Positions 1 through 11,451 of a stretch of DNA of 64,000 nucleotides are shown one piece after another. A program made the translations under genes and the position numbers. Origin of the DNA: Limnanthes douglasii subsp. nivea (Eukaryota; Streptophyta; Magnoliopsida; Brassicales; Limnanthaceae); contig JAUPFV010000001.1 in the NCBI GenBank assembly GCA_036936605.1, positions 74,915,910 through 74,979,909 on the forward strand, given 5' to 3'. Each line of letters opens with the position of its first letter. The first letter of the stretch is position 1. Below the pieces are notes generated by a model that saw only the letters and a list, made by a program, of their open reading frames with translations, searched no databases and was not told the origin of the DNA.

Positions 1-1
1 G

Positions 2-274
2 GCACATCTGACTTCCTTCCACTATCAAACTCTTATGAGGAGTCGATATGCATCCAAAGTAAAACATAGAGACTTTCAGGTGGGAGACAAGGTCCTACGG
101 AAATTTTTCTTGCACACTAAAGACAAGGGTTTGGGGAAGTTGGGACCTAACTGGGAAGGCCCTTATGAGGTCACCGAACGGATAAAGCCAGGCACATATC
201 GGTTGAAAGATAAAGACGGGCGCTATCTCCGCTTACCTTGGAATATTGAGCATTTAAAGTTGTACCTTGATTAG
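2..274 (+). CDS. Gypsy pol, C-terminal end of integrase (partial)
   Basis: The frame is open from base 2 and ends at TAG 272-274. The protein tail contains the GPY/F-type module seen in Ty3/Gypsy integrases: KHRDFQVGDKVLRK, then LGPNWEGPYEV, then RPGTYRL-like KPGTYRLKD, ending in LPWNIEHLKLYL. This module follows the DDE core and binds DNA. The first ATG in frame is at 35 but it is internal; the true start is off the left edge. The stretch is unbroken, so this copy is relatively well preserved at this end. Confidence 0.85.
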   Translation, partial: AHLTSFHYQTLMRSRYASKVKHRDFQVGDKVLRKFFLHTKDKGLGKLGPNWEGPYEVTERIKPGTYRLKDKDGRYLRLPWNIEHLKLYLD

Positions 275-429
275 CAGAGCCATATAGCATTGTGTTTCTT
301 TTTGCTTTCTATGTATCCCTTGGAACAAATTTTGGTGAGGACACACTCTTTCCTACCCTGTTAGGCACAGGAAGGTTTTAATGAGGTGTTTCGAGGATCC
401 ACTTAAATACAAAGTTTCTTTGCCTTAAC

Positions 430-915
430 TATTTTTTGAGTCACAGTAACATGTGCCTCGAATTATTGTCCCTTCGAACTATTTTTTGAGTCACAGTAAC
501 ATGTGCCTCGAATTGTTGTCCCTCACATTATTTTTTGGGTCACAGTAAAATGTGCCTCGATTAGTTGTCTCTTCGAATTATTCTTTGAGGTCGCAATAAC
601 GTATGCCTCCATTTTTATTGTTACTTAATTTATTTTTCGGGTCACATTAAAGTGTGCCTGGATGTTGTGAAACTTTCAAACTATTCTTCGGATCACATTA
701 CGGTGTGCCTCGATGTTGTGGGACTTTCAAACTATTCTTCGGATCACATTACGGTGTGCCTCGATGTTGTGGGACTTTCAAACTATTCTTCGGATCACAT
801 TACGGTGTGCCTCGATGTTGTGGGACTTTCAAACTATTCTTCGGATCACATTACAGTGTTCCTCGATGTTTTGGGACCTCCAAATTATCCTTCGGATCAT
901 ATGATAGTGTGCCTC
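430..915. repeat. 51-bp minisatellite in Gypsy 3' untranslated region
   Basis: Tandem repeats of about 51 bp, each with GTGTGCCTCGATGTTGTGGG-like sequence followed by TTCGGATCACATTACG. The last four to five copies (about 652-900) are nearly identical and stay open in all three plus frames, because 51 is a multiple of three. The earlier copies (430-650) are more diverged (TGAGTCACAGTAACATGTGC type). I treat the ORFs over it as repeat artefacts. Confidence 0.85.
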
Positions 916-939
916 GAATCCACTCTCGTTGGTGAATCA

Positions 940-1400
940 AAATATCATCTCCTAAAATTTTTCGAAGAACCTATAGTTGTTCGCAGGCTAGTGCCATGGG
1001 GATTCGAAGGCCTCATTGCAAGCGTAATACTTACGAAATTGTCCAAGTAAAAGTCCTTCGAAGACCAATCAAATTGGGATTCGAAGGCCTCATTGCAAAA
1101 ATAATATATCAATTTATCCAAGTAGCAATTGTTCGATGACCAAAGAAATTGGGATTCGAAGGCCTCATTACAAACATAAAACCTGATGGATTTATCTAAG
1201 TAAAAATTGTTCGAAGGCCAAGGAAATTGGAACTCGAAGGCTCTATTGCGAACATAATACTAATGAATATATCAAAGTCAAAATTGTTCGAAGGCCAATA
1301 AAATTAGAGTTCGAAGGCCCTATTTCGTAATATGTGTGAATATTAACTAACTAACAATCTTTCGAAGGACAACACAGTTGGATATTGGCAGACCTTGTTC
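940..1400. repeat. ~75-bp degenerate tandem repeat
   Basis: About five to six diverged copies, each with a TTCGAAGGCC core and an AAATTGG(G/A)ATTCGAAGGCC segment, spaced about 70-80 bp. They lie between the 51-bp array and the antisense ORF of the Gypsy element and are non-coding. Confidence 0.7.
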
Positions 1401-1516
1401 CAAACATAATATATATAGAAGTGAATATTCATTGCTCTTACAAAAAATGGAACAATACATGTTCAGGTCATTACAAAAACAGGCCTTATTGGGCCATGCA
1501 CAAAAAACAAACTAAC

Positions 1517-4500
1517 TCAATCTGCATTTTTCGAGGATTCACTCCCCTCACCATCTGAGTCTTCACTCTCACTTACGACTATTTGGGGAGGGAAAAGTTC
1601 TGGGGGGACAAGCTTCCAAAAAGGCCCCAGGTTATTTTCACGGTGCTCAGCATATATCTGGGTCAACAAGCCAGCTCGAGTAGCAGCATCACGGGCCTGC
1701 AAGGTCTTCGAACATGTTGTTGCATAAGCATCCATAGCCTTTTCCTTCACCTCCTCGATCTCTACAGGGAAACCTTTGATCTGTCTCTCCAACTGATCAC
1801 GCTCTGCAACTACCTTTCCAAGAGCTTCAGTACATTGGTTGAATCCATCACAAGCCAGACGATGCCCTTTTTTGTATTCCGCTATCATTAGCTCCTGGGA
1901 ATCAGTCTTCTCCTTGTACAAATCCCTCTCCTTCTGACAACAGTTCTCCAGCATTATCACATAACTCTCAGAGGCAGAAAGACGCTCGTACAAGGCATCA
2001 GCTTGGCCCTCGATCACTGCATATTCCTTCTTGGCCTCCTCGAGCTGAGAGGCAGCTAGTGATTCCTTGAACTTGTAATAATTTTTGCGTTTTTCAAGAT
2101 GACAAATCTTCTTTCCTCTGTTCACTGAAGTGTGTAGCAGTCTCCGAAGATTCATTGAGAACTCATCATCCAAGGGGACCTCGAAGGAGCTCGAGGGGGA
2201 CCCCAACGCTGTAGAGTCAAATTCAGAAAAATTACCACAAGCAACATCTGGATGAATGAGTAGTGGAGGATTGGTTTGAGGAGCAGGGGGGTGAGAAGCC
2301 TCAGTGAGAGGAGAATGCAAGGATTGATACGAAGTTTCCCTGGGCGAATGGCCACCCCTATTTTCAGCATCATTTGCACTCCCATTGACTTCTCTCTCAA
2401 GATTAGTCTCTTCATTGTTCTCAGGGGTTTCCCCTCCCTCGGATTGTTCCTTGATGGGCTCAAGAAGAATGCCCTTCCCCTTTAAATCTTTTTTCTTGCC
2501 ATCTTTCCTTGGAGGGAGGATGGGAGCAGGGGGAGGAGGAATGGAATTTCTTTGAGCAACAACACTTGGTGGAGGGGCTTCAGAGTTCGACGTCCCCGCG
2601 TTGTTTGAGGAGTGAGGCCTTTGAGTGTTAGTGGGCATCTTGGGATTCAGTGGTTGGGTTGGCACTACTTCATCTTTTGGAGGTTCCCCCAGGTGACTCT
2701 GCAAACGGGAGCGCTTGGGCAGATAGATTGTGACATCCTTTTGGCTACACCGCTCCAACACTTCCCGTTCCGAAGGCGGAGTCATTAATCCTCTCATGCT
2801 AATACGATCGAGGGGATTCAGCCTCCATAGTCGACTCCTCGGCAGATTTTCATTGGTAAAGCAAAGGCGAAACCGGTTATCCCACTGCTCTTTTGCCCAC
2901 AGGCGAAGATTGGTGAACATAGTAGTAGCTCCCTCGACATAGTCAGTGTAAGGTTTAGATATGTCGGTCATAGCTGCAACAAATAACTAAGTATTAGCAA
3001 GTTTACAGTTCGAGGGAATATATTGTTCGAGGACAAATGTGAGTTTGAGGGAGCATATTGTTCGAAGACAATTATATTTTCGAAGAAGCAATCTACTTAG
3101 AGAAATATAAATTTTGAAGCAAGTTTACAGTTCGAGGGAACATATTGTTCGGGGACTACAAAATTCGTGGAGTAAAAAGTAGAGCCAGCACTTACATTTC
3201 ATGGTCCACTTCAAAGAGAGTTTGTGAGGATTTGAAGGAGTGGCTTCTGATCCGGTCTCCCAACAACCAGAGAAGAAGAGAAACTGTTGCCTCCATTTTT
3301 TATCAGCTTCAAGTAAATCTTTCAATACCTTTTGCCCTCGATTGAATGTCAGTGAGTAAAATGGAAAGTATGGATTTCGAGCCAAGCCAGCAAGACCAAT
3401 GAGTTGCTCTAGCAAGAACTCTTGACCTAAGAGCCTCGAGGCCATTATGCAGGCCATTAAGGTAAACCACATATTGGGCCCGACCTGTGAGGGGCAAAGA
3501 TCTATCTTCGAGAAATATTCAATAAAGAAGGGGTCTAAGGGATACCTTAACCCCCAGTTCATAATCTCTGTGTAGACCACCACTTCGTTGGTCCTCACAG
3601 ATAAAGGTGTTTCCCCCTCGACAAGAAATCTGATATTGATATAAGTGGGGATGCCCCATCGAGCCCTCAGCATCGTCTCCTCCTCCCTCGAAAAGTATTT
3701 ATACTTAATATTGGCAAGGGCCACCATGTGTTTATTTTCAATGCCCCGAGTATTATTACCGGCAATGTTGTCCAACTCCAAGGGTAGCACAATATCCCCT
3801 TTCAATTTTGGAGCAATCCGGCGAGCTTGCTCCTCGGATATTGTCGTGGAAGAAGAGGTTGCAGCGTTTGCAGGGCCCGAGGAAGAGGTAATTGGCAATA
3901 TTTGTTCGAGGGGTGTGTTAGGAGGCCTTGTGACTTTGGGGTCTAAAGTTTCCTCATGTCTAATACGCATGTCTTCCTCGGTAATAAGCGTTCTCGAGGG
4001 GGAGAACTGAGTTCCATGAATGGTCATGGATGGAGTGGAAGGCAGACTAGACACATCTGTTCCTTGTCTTCGAGGAGGACTACCAGAAGTACGTTGAGGG
4101 TCTAGGTTTCGAGGAGGACTACCAGAAGTACGTTGAGGGTCTAAGTTTCGAGGAGGGCTACCAGAGTTTCGAGGAGGGCTCTTCGAAGCCCTTCGAGGAC
4201 TTGCAGATTTTTGGTGGAGGTTTTCAGCATCAGTTGGGACAGTTGGTTCTCGAATAGTTAGGGGAGCTTCCCTGGCCCGTTTTCGCTCATGAGAGCCTTT
4301 TCTATCTCTGTGGGATTTCTTCCTCTTCGAACCTGACGAATGTTTGTGTGATCTCTCTTTACCCATTGCTCGGGGGGGGGGGGGGTTCGATTCGATGATC
4401 AAGCTTTGTTGAGCTATTTCGCGGGGAATAATGGCGGTCGAGTTGTTCGAAGGAGGCCAGGGACCAAAAAAGGTTGTCGTCGATAGTGGGGGATGAGGCC

Positions 4501-4621
4501 TTACGTCTTCACCAGCAGCAACCCTCTCTTCGAACCGTTTACTAATCAGCAACCACTCAGGAATTCGACGGGGCTTGTTCGCCAGATTTATCTCTCTAGA
4601 AATAATTGAACAGAAGTTGCA
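1517..4621 (-). CDS. Antisense ORF of Tat-like Gypsy element, two exons
   Basis: Two long minus-strand ORFs join in frame by a plausible intron: exon 1 to 3196, intron 3195-2974 (222 nt, donor GTAAGTGC, acceptor TTGTTGCAG), exon 2 2973-1517. The split codon reads T+CT. Exon 1 has a basic Ser/Arg/Lys-rich N-terminal part, Pro-rich repeats (SPPRNLDPQRTSG), then a globular region with YPLDPFFIEYFSKIDLCPSQVGPNMW. That resembles the putative gypsy-type transposon domain (Pfam Transposase_28) known from Tat antisense ORFs. Exon 2 has a Pro/Ser-rich linker and a long C-terminal coiled coil (about 2120-1650), ending in an acidic tail. Exon 1 is open back to 4621 without an ATG; either translation starts at the internal Met near 4366 or there is an upstream exon (an acceptor-like TTTCTAG lies at about 4600). 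The function of such ORFs is not established. Confidence 0.72.
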
Positions 4622-5217
4622 TTAATGAAGAAAAATGCTTGGTATTTATAGAGACTAGTGGGCTTTTTTGCTGAGTGAAGCCCGGGGACATTTTCATGAT
4701 GTTTGCCTAGGGGTATGATGGTCCACATAGGTGGACATTGTTCTGCCAACTAGCTATAGAAGAAGGTGAAGAGTTTTGTGTCAGAGATTGTCAGGGGAAG
4801 GGGAAGAGTTTTCTGACAAAAATGTCAGAAGAATTGGTAACGTTTCTTAAGAAGTATGCTGACACAGGTGTTTATGCAATGACGTCATCAATCCTAGCAC
4901 CCTTTTTTCGCCTAAGTATGCAGTTATCCGAAGGTCACTTTGCTTAAAACGTTGCAAGGATTGAGGGGGCTACCCGGTGAATAACAGAAGTTCGAAGAGG
5001 CTTTGTAGATCTTCTTCGAGGTTTACAAATCAGTCGAAGAGGCTTGTAGATATTCGAAGAATTCGAAGAAGTGGTTTATGGTCCTGACAGTTCGAAGGGT
5101 TTTGTGGAGCGACCTTTCGAGGAAGGACTTATGAAGTTCGGAGAAGAAACGATTTTGGCCTGTCAAGAGAATTATTCAGTCTTAGCAAAATGATTTTTAC
5201 TAAGACTGGGGGGCTAC
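4622..5217. other. Gypsy 3' untranslated region and polypurine tract
   Basis: No convincing gene. The sequence carries many TTCGAAG/TTCGAGG motifs (4980-5150) and ends with the purine-rich AGACTGGGGGGCTAC, the expected plus-strand primer site directly before the 3' LTR. Confidence 0.6.
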
Positions 5218-5757
5218 TGATGAGGAAGAATAAAAGACAAGGGCCAAATTGTAAAGAAGAAACTTGATAGGAGAAAATAACAAAGGAAAAGCATGATAGG
5301 AGGAAAATGTATAGAAATAAATGTGTAAGGGCGAAAATGTATATATCATAAAGACATAGCCAAAATAGGAAGAAAGCAAAAAGCAAGGACCAAAAGATGT
5401 AATTAGACCATATTAAAGCATGTGGGGTCCGCAATTGTACTATAAAAGGACCACACACGCTTCACAAATCCGGAGATGAATAGTACGGGACTTTCTCTCT
5501 CTACGTTGTTTAGCAAGTAACACTTTCTCTCTCTAGATCTGACATTAAAACAACTCTATCACAAAATCCTCTATCAACAAATCTTCGCATAACAAAATCA
5601 CCCTTGGACAACCTTTTAACTCTTCAAGTGGGAGAAGGCAGACATGAGTTTCTGGAAGTAGATGTGGTCCAAGGGAGAAATCTCTTTCCGGTACCCGAAA
5701 CTGTCTCATACAAACTGTCTACTCCTTGTTTTCTACCAAGGGTTGAATTAAGAGACA
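5218..5757 (+). repeat. 3' LTR of the Tat-like Gypsy element
   Basis: Begins TGATGAGGAAG right after the polypurine tract. It contains a TATA box TATAAAA at 5441-5447 followed by CT-rich leader sequence, and most likely ends at TTAAGAGACA (about 5757), where an unrelated Copia gag frame starts. The 5' boundary is good; the 3' boundary is inferred because the partner LTR is outside the window. Confidence 0.62.
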
Positions 5758-6156
5758 CTATATCAAGTTCTGGATAAAGACACCGCAAATCGAGTGTGGG
5801 ATGTGTTGAAGGAGACTAACGTTGGAGCACATCGTGCTGTTAAAGTCAGAACTCAGGTGTTAAAAAGAGAACTAGACAGCATGAAGATGACTGAGAATGA
5901 ATCTGTTGATGAGTACACCAAAAAGATGACCTTGATAATCAGTAAGATAAGGTCTCTTGGAGCAAATGTTGACAACAGTTATGTTTTCGAAAAACTGTTG
6001 AGATATGTGTCATCAAAATTCATGTCAGTGGCCACAAATATTGAAGAGTTTGGTGATATCTGCACCAAGTCTCTGGAAGAAATTACAAGCTCTTTAAAAG
6101 CTTTTGAAGATAAGATGACTAAGTTTGAGGATAAAAAGCTTTATTGTCTCTGTTAA
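5757..6156 (+). pseudogene. Copia gag fragment (UBN2-type)
   Basis: Open reading from LYQVLDKDTANRVWDVLKET through ELDSMKMTENESVDEYTKKM to SSLKAFEDKMTKFEDKK, ending at TAA. These are the usual motifs of plant Ty1/Copia gag (Retrotran_gag_2/UBN2). There is no start codon upstream and no zinc knuckle or protease downstream, so this is a fragment, probably cut by the Gypsy insertion at its left end. Confidence 0.75.
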
Positions 6157-7000
6157 ATTTTATTTTTAACGCAATCCTACATTATCAGAAGGATTAAATA
6201 CTACCTTCTAAAGAATCAGATACATTTTGAAGAAGCATAGATAATTAATCTTACATTCTAGAAGAAGCAAACGGATTGCATCCTATGTTCTAAAGAAGTA
6301 TAAGGATATATTCTGAAGAACAGATGAATGAAATCCTACATTTATAGAAAAATAAAGAAGAATTAATTTCCAACAAAAACTCCGATGCTTTCAGTATGTT
6401 TTGTTGAATCACTCATATATTCAACTAGCATATGAAAGATGCACACTTCACGCTTTACAACAATCTTATCACGTAATTCTATTGCGCTACAACAGTAATG
6501 TGTTTATAACTATTTTTTTTGCTTCTCGTAAAATAAATATAACTCTGTGGGGATGATTTGTGAGTATTCTTGTTGAAGAAACAATAATAGCAGTTTTGGT
6601 TACGACGGCAAGGTTCAGCCACAACTTTGGTTAGTGCTCCTGCTACAACAGCACCTTCAGTGATATGGTTTCTGCTACAACAACACCTTCTGTCAAGACG
6701 ATATGTTTCTACATGCGAGCTGCTCCATGAAATTGTCTAACCTAATCCAATTTTGCATCTTCAATCTATTGTTTTACAATTGCTGTTTTTTACAACAAGA
6801 AGGAAATTTTAATGTTAAGTTCTCGATAAAATGGCCTACCAAATTAACTTTTGCATCGTTAATTGATTATTTTTACATCAAATTTTTTTTGAAAACGGGT
6901 TTGCTTTTCTTTATTCTAACCATTGTGGTGTTATTCACAAATCTTTTGTTCCCTAAATAAGTGATGTTAATTCAAAATAATGATAACACTAATACATCAT
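6157..7000. other. Left part of duplicated unit 1, no intact gene
   Basis: 6157-6384: AT-rich, nothing recognised apart from repeated (A/G)AAGAAG words. About 6385-6492 matches 36818-36912. About 6545-7000 matches 40550-40990 and 60474-60914. These matches show that unit 1 begins left of the Copia insertion at 7001. Confidence 0.65.
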
Positions 7001-7327
7001 TGTTACGAATGAGTAGAATAGTGCCTTGACAATGTACCGTGCTCAGCGGTACAGTTTTGTGTAATTGACAAGCTGTAATACAATGGATGATTTTCTTAAA
7101 AGAGTCTATGGGCCTATTAGGCCCTATAAATGGACTACTAGGACTACACAAAACACAATCTTGAATCTGTAACCTTTTCTATCATAGTGAAACTCTTTTC
7201 TCTGGCGGCGCTTGTAGACGTAGACAATTTTTGAATTACATTAAATCTTGTGTTCATTTAAGTTTTTTCTTCACATATGTTCAGTGCTTGAGCCATTTTA
7301 TGATAATTTCTTAGTAATTTAATAACA
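7001..7327 (+). repeat. 5' LTR of the Copia element
   Basis: TGTTACGAAT...TTAATAACA, 327 bp. Contains TATAAA at 7125-7130 and a 7-bp inverted repeat TGTACCG/CGGTACA at 7033-7053. Lacks a 25-bp segment that the 3' LTR has just before its TATA box. Confidence 0.9.
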
Positions 7328-7331
7328 AAAT

Positions 7332-7344
7332 TGGTATCAGAGCC
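7332..7344 (+). other. Primer binding site (initiator tRNA-Met)
   Basis: TGGTATCAGAGCC, the standard plant Copia minus-strand primer site, four bases after the 5' LTR end. Confidence 0.9.
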
Positions 7345-7383
7345 ACGTGCTGAAATTAGGGATTTTGCAATTAGGGTTTCACA

Positions 7384-10300
7384 ATGGCGTCTACAGCAAC
7401 AAAATACATGTTTGAAAAATTTGATAAGGGATCTAGCTTTGCATTGTAGAAGATTAAACTGAAATTTCCATTGGTACTACAAGGGCTGTGGAAGGCTGTC
7501 GAGAATAAGTTACCTGAAGAGATGAAAGAAGAGGAGCAACAAGATCTTCAAGAAAGGGCTTTGTGCTGTATTTTAATGAGTGTGAAAGGCAATGTGCTTC
7601 GCGAGATTAGTGGTGAGAAGACTGTTTCCTGCGCATAGAAAAATCTAGGAGATCTTTACTCAGAGAAATTAGTAGGAAACCGATTATACGTGGAGAAGCG
7701 TTTGTATAATTTCAGATTGAAAGAAGGTATGTCCATAACAGAGAACTTAGATAATTTTAAATAAATTATAATGGACTTGGATAACATAAATATCAATATT
7801 GAGGACGAGGATCAAGCTTTGTTTGTATTGAGATCGTTACTAGCACCCTATGAAAAATTCGTAGATACCATTATGTATGGTAAAGATAAATTATGGCTAG
7901 AAAATGTCAAACGGGCATTGAATTCAAAGGATATGAGACTGTTGCAGCTAGACAATCAAGCTGAAGGGGGAGATCTTATGACTAGAGCAAGATCTGGAAG
8001 CAAAGCGAGTTCTTCAAGAATGAAGAACTTGAGGTCAAGTCAAGGGTAAAGCACTCAAACTGTTATGAATGTGGTGAGCATGGTCATTATAGGAGAGATT
8101 GTCCGAAACTGAATGGTAAGAAGGGAAATCAAAAGGAAAATGCAACAAACATTGTTGAAGGTGTAAACGATTCCGACGATAGTGAAAACAGTGGTAGAGG
8201 AGATGTATTATCCGTGACTTCAGACTTTGCGCAAAAATCTTGGGTACTTGATAATGGCGCTACATATAACATGTGTCAGTTCAAGCAGTGGTTCGGTACT
8301 TACAAGCCAATTCAGGGAACTGTCTATTTAGGGAACAATCATTCGTTGGCTGTTGGTGGTATTGGTAACGTCGGAATCAGAATGTTTGACGCGGTTGTTA
8401 GAATCTTGACGTGCTGGCATGTTTCTGGGTTAAAACGAAACCCGATTTCTCTTGGGACTCTAGACTCTCGGGGTTACAAGTACCGTGCAGAAGACGGTGT
8501 AATCAATGTGACAAAAGGATCAATGGTATGCCTGAAAGGTAGTTTGCAGAAGGGTCTTTACATTCTCTAATAGAGTGTTGTTATGGGTGAGGCTGTAGTA
8601 GTATCATCAGGGAGTAATAACCAAAGTAGGCAGGAGAAAAATAATTTGTGGCATTGGCGTCTTGGTCACGTGAGTGACAGAGGATTAGTTGTTTTGGGAA
8701 AGAGAGATTTGTTGAAAGGGTTTAAAGCAGAATCATTGGGATTTTGTGAGCACTGTGTGTTTGGTAAACAAACTAGAGTCAAATTCAGCAAATCAAATGT
8801 AAAAAGACTAAAGGGAAAGTGGACTACATTCACTTAGATCTTTGGGGTCCAAACAGAATTCCATCCAAGAGCGGAACCAGATACTACATGACTTTGATTG
8901 ATGATTATTCAACGATGGTGTGGGTTTACTTTATAAAAACGAAAGATGAGGCATATTCAACCTTTGTCAAATGGAAGACAATGATTAAGAAGCAAACAGG
9001 AAGAAAAATCAAACGTCTTAGGACATATAATGGGTTAGAATATTGCAATCGTGAGTTCAACGAGTTCTGCAAAGCTGAGAGAATAGTGCGCCATCGCACT
9101 TGTTCTAGAACACCACAACAGAATGGATTCATAGAAAGAATGAACAGAACACTTTGTGACAAAGTACGAAGTATGCTCTCGCATTCTGGTGTGGGAAAGG
9201 ATTTTTGGGCTAAACCTATCCATACAACGTATTACTTAGTGAATCGGTCTCCATCAACGGCTATTGATTATGAAACTCCTTTTGAGATTTGGTCTAGATC
9301 ATCGGCTGATTATGAATATTTAAGGGTGTTCGGTTGTCCTGCGTATGCTCATGTGAGAGATGGTAAGCTTGAGTCGAGGGCAAAGAGGTGCATATTTCTA
9401 CGATATGCTACTGGAGCGAAGGGATATAGGTTATGGTGTACCTCTCCAAACTCTCCAGGTTTTCTCATCCGTAAGGACGTTACTTTTAATGAGTTTGCTT
9501 TGATAGACAGTCAGAAGGAAGTAGGAGAAATAGTCGAATCACAACCGGTTATGAGTAAACAGGTGGAGCTTGAAGTAGAATCAGTTCGTAGCAAGTCTAA
9601 TAATTCAAGTGGTTCTGAGGTCGATCTATAATCATGAGGTGAAGCGTCAGCATCGGATGATAGTGATGATGATGTGCCTGAACCAAAACAACAATCTTAT
9701 AGCATAACATTAGGCAGAAAATGAAGAGATATTAGACTTCCAAAAAGATATGTGAATCTTGTTGCATATGCTCTGTTAGTTGTAGAAGAAGTTGAGATGC
9801 AGGAACCTAGTAGCTACAGAGAAGCTATAGCGAGTTCAGAGGCAGATCGATGGATTGGTGCTATGGGGGGAAGAGATTGAATATCTTCATAAGAATCAAA
9901 GATGGAAGCTTGTTGACTTGCTTAAAAGACAGAAGATAGTAGGCAGTAAATGGGTGTTTAAAAAAAAGGAAGGTAATCGAGGGGTTGAGGCATCTCGATT
10001 CAAAGCAAGACTGGTCGCTAAGGGTTTTACTCAAAGGGAATGAATCCACTTCAATGAAGTGTTTTCTCTAGTGGTGAATCATAGTTTGATTCGAGTTTTG
10101 TTAGCCATAATAGTTTTGCAAGATTTAGAGCTTGAGTAGTTGGATGTGAAGACTGCGTTTCTACATGGTAAATTGGAGGAGAAAATCTACATAAGACAGC
10201 CAGAGGGATTTATCAAACCTAATATGGAGGACAAAGTTTGTCTGCTGAAAAAGTCACTGTATGGTTTGAAACATTCACCTAGGCAATGGTACAAACGTTT

Positions 10301-11345
10301 TGATACATTAATGGTGTCAAAAGGATTCACAAGGAGCCCATATGATAGTTGTGTGTATCATCAAAAGATGTCAGATGATTCTTATGTTTACTTGTTGTTG
10401 TATTTGGATGATATGCTTATTGATGCTTGTAGTATATCACACATTGTGCAGTTAAAGAAGCAGCTTAGTGCGAGTTTGAGATGAAAGATCTGGGTAAAGC
10501 AAAGAAAATTCTTGGTATGGAGATTATCAAGAACAGGAATTTAGGATCATTACACTTGTCTCAACGAAGCTATATTGAGAAAGTGTTACAACGATTCAAC
10601 ATGTTTGATGCTAAAGCATTTAGCATTCCATTTGCTACTCATTTCAAGTTGTCTGCAGTAGGAGCAACCAAGGACGATGCTAAGTTGGAACAAATGTTGA
10701 AGGTTCCATATGTAAGTGCAGTTGGTAGTATCATGTATGCTATGGTATGCACACGTCCTGATATTTCATATGCGGTTAGTGTAGTTAGCAGGTACATGGG
10801 ATGTCCTAGGAAAGAACACTAGCATGAATTGAAATGGATACTTTGGTATCTTAAGAATACTGTGAACATTGGCTTAGATACGTTGGTAGTATCGCTGAAT
10901 GATGTTGCAGGATCATTGGTTGGTTTTGTTGATTCTGATTTTGTAAGTGATATGGATAAAAGAAGATATCTGACAGGATATGCATTTACTCTAGTTGGGA
11001 GTGCGATCAATTGGAAAGCACAGTTTCAAACTACTGTAGTTTTGTCTACAACTGAGGCAGAGTACATGTCGGTAACAAATTCAGGTAAAGAGGCAATATG
11101 GTTGCAAGGTTTGGTGGCAGATTTGGGCTTGGATAGGACTACTACAAAAGTGCTTTGTAACAGTCAAAGCGCCATACACCTTACAGGGAACCAGATGTAC
11201 CATAAGCGTACAAAGCACATAGATGTCAGGTATCATTTTATTCGTGATATAATAATAAAATGGAATTGTTGATGTGAAGAAAGTGTCTACACAAGATAAT
11301 CCAACAGATATAATGACCAAGGCAGGGAGTGCCTAAACTGGATTG
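7384..11345 (+). pseudogene. Copia gag-pol polyprotein, broken
   Basis: Starts ATG at 7384 (MASTATKYMFEKFDKG) and hits a TAG within 25 codons. Gag ends with a CCHC zinc knuckle CYECGEHGHYRRDC (about 8061-8102). The protease has LDNGAT where LDSGA is usual (about 8247). The pre-integrase motif WHWRLGH is at about 8650. Integrase (8819-9300) keeps HLDLWGP and the Glu of QQNGFIERMNRT but has RTYNGLEY where the catalytic Asp of RTDNGLEF is expected. RT has LDVKTAFLHG (about 10140) and YLDDM (10401-10415). RNase H has GFVDSDF and STTEAEYM (about 10920-11070). At least six stops or frameshifts interrupt it, so it cannot encode an active element. Confidence 0.9.
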
Positions 11346-11451
11346 GTGTTTGCAGTATAGTGTGAATACCTTAGGGGAATTTGGTGAGTCTGAAGAAGAG
11401 AAGTTTCTTTGTTGATAGTGAAGAAAGAATATTCGCCTCAAGGGGAAGATT

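Larger units (their letters stand above)
1..5757 (+). mobile_element. Ty3/Gypsy retrotransposon, Tat-like lineage, 3' part (5' part outside window)
   Basis: Order on the plus strand: integrase C-terminus (2-274), tandem-repeat-rich untranslated region, an antisense spliced ORF (4621-1517), a polypurine tract near 5203-5217 and a 3' LTR (5218-5757). Tat/Retand/Grande-type plant Gypsy elements are known for an extra ORF downstream of pol, often antisense, and for tandem repeats in that region; the layout here matches. The motif TTCGA(A/G)G recurs throughout. The 5' LTR, gag and most of pol lie left of the window, so the left target duplication cannot be checked. Confidence is high for Gypsy and good for the Tat lineage. 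Confidence 0.82.

Noticed and set aside
652..1050. Open plus-strand frames with repeated CLDVVGLSNYSSDHIT-like units
   Set aside because: Three overlapping frames are all open because the 51-bp repeat length is a multiple of three; this is an array artefact in the Gypsy untranslated region.
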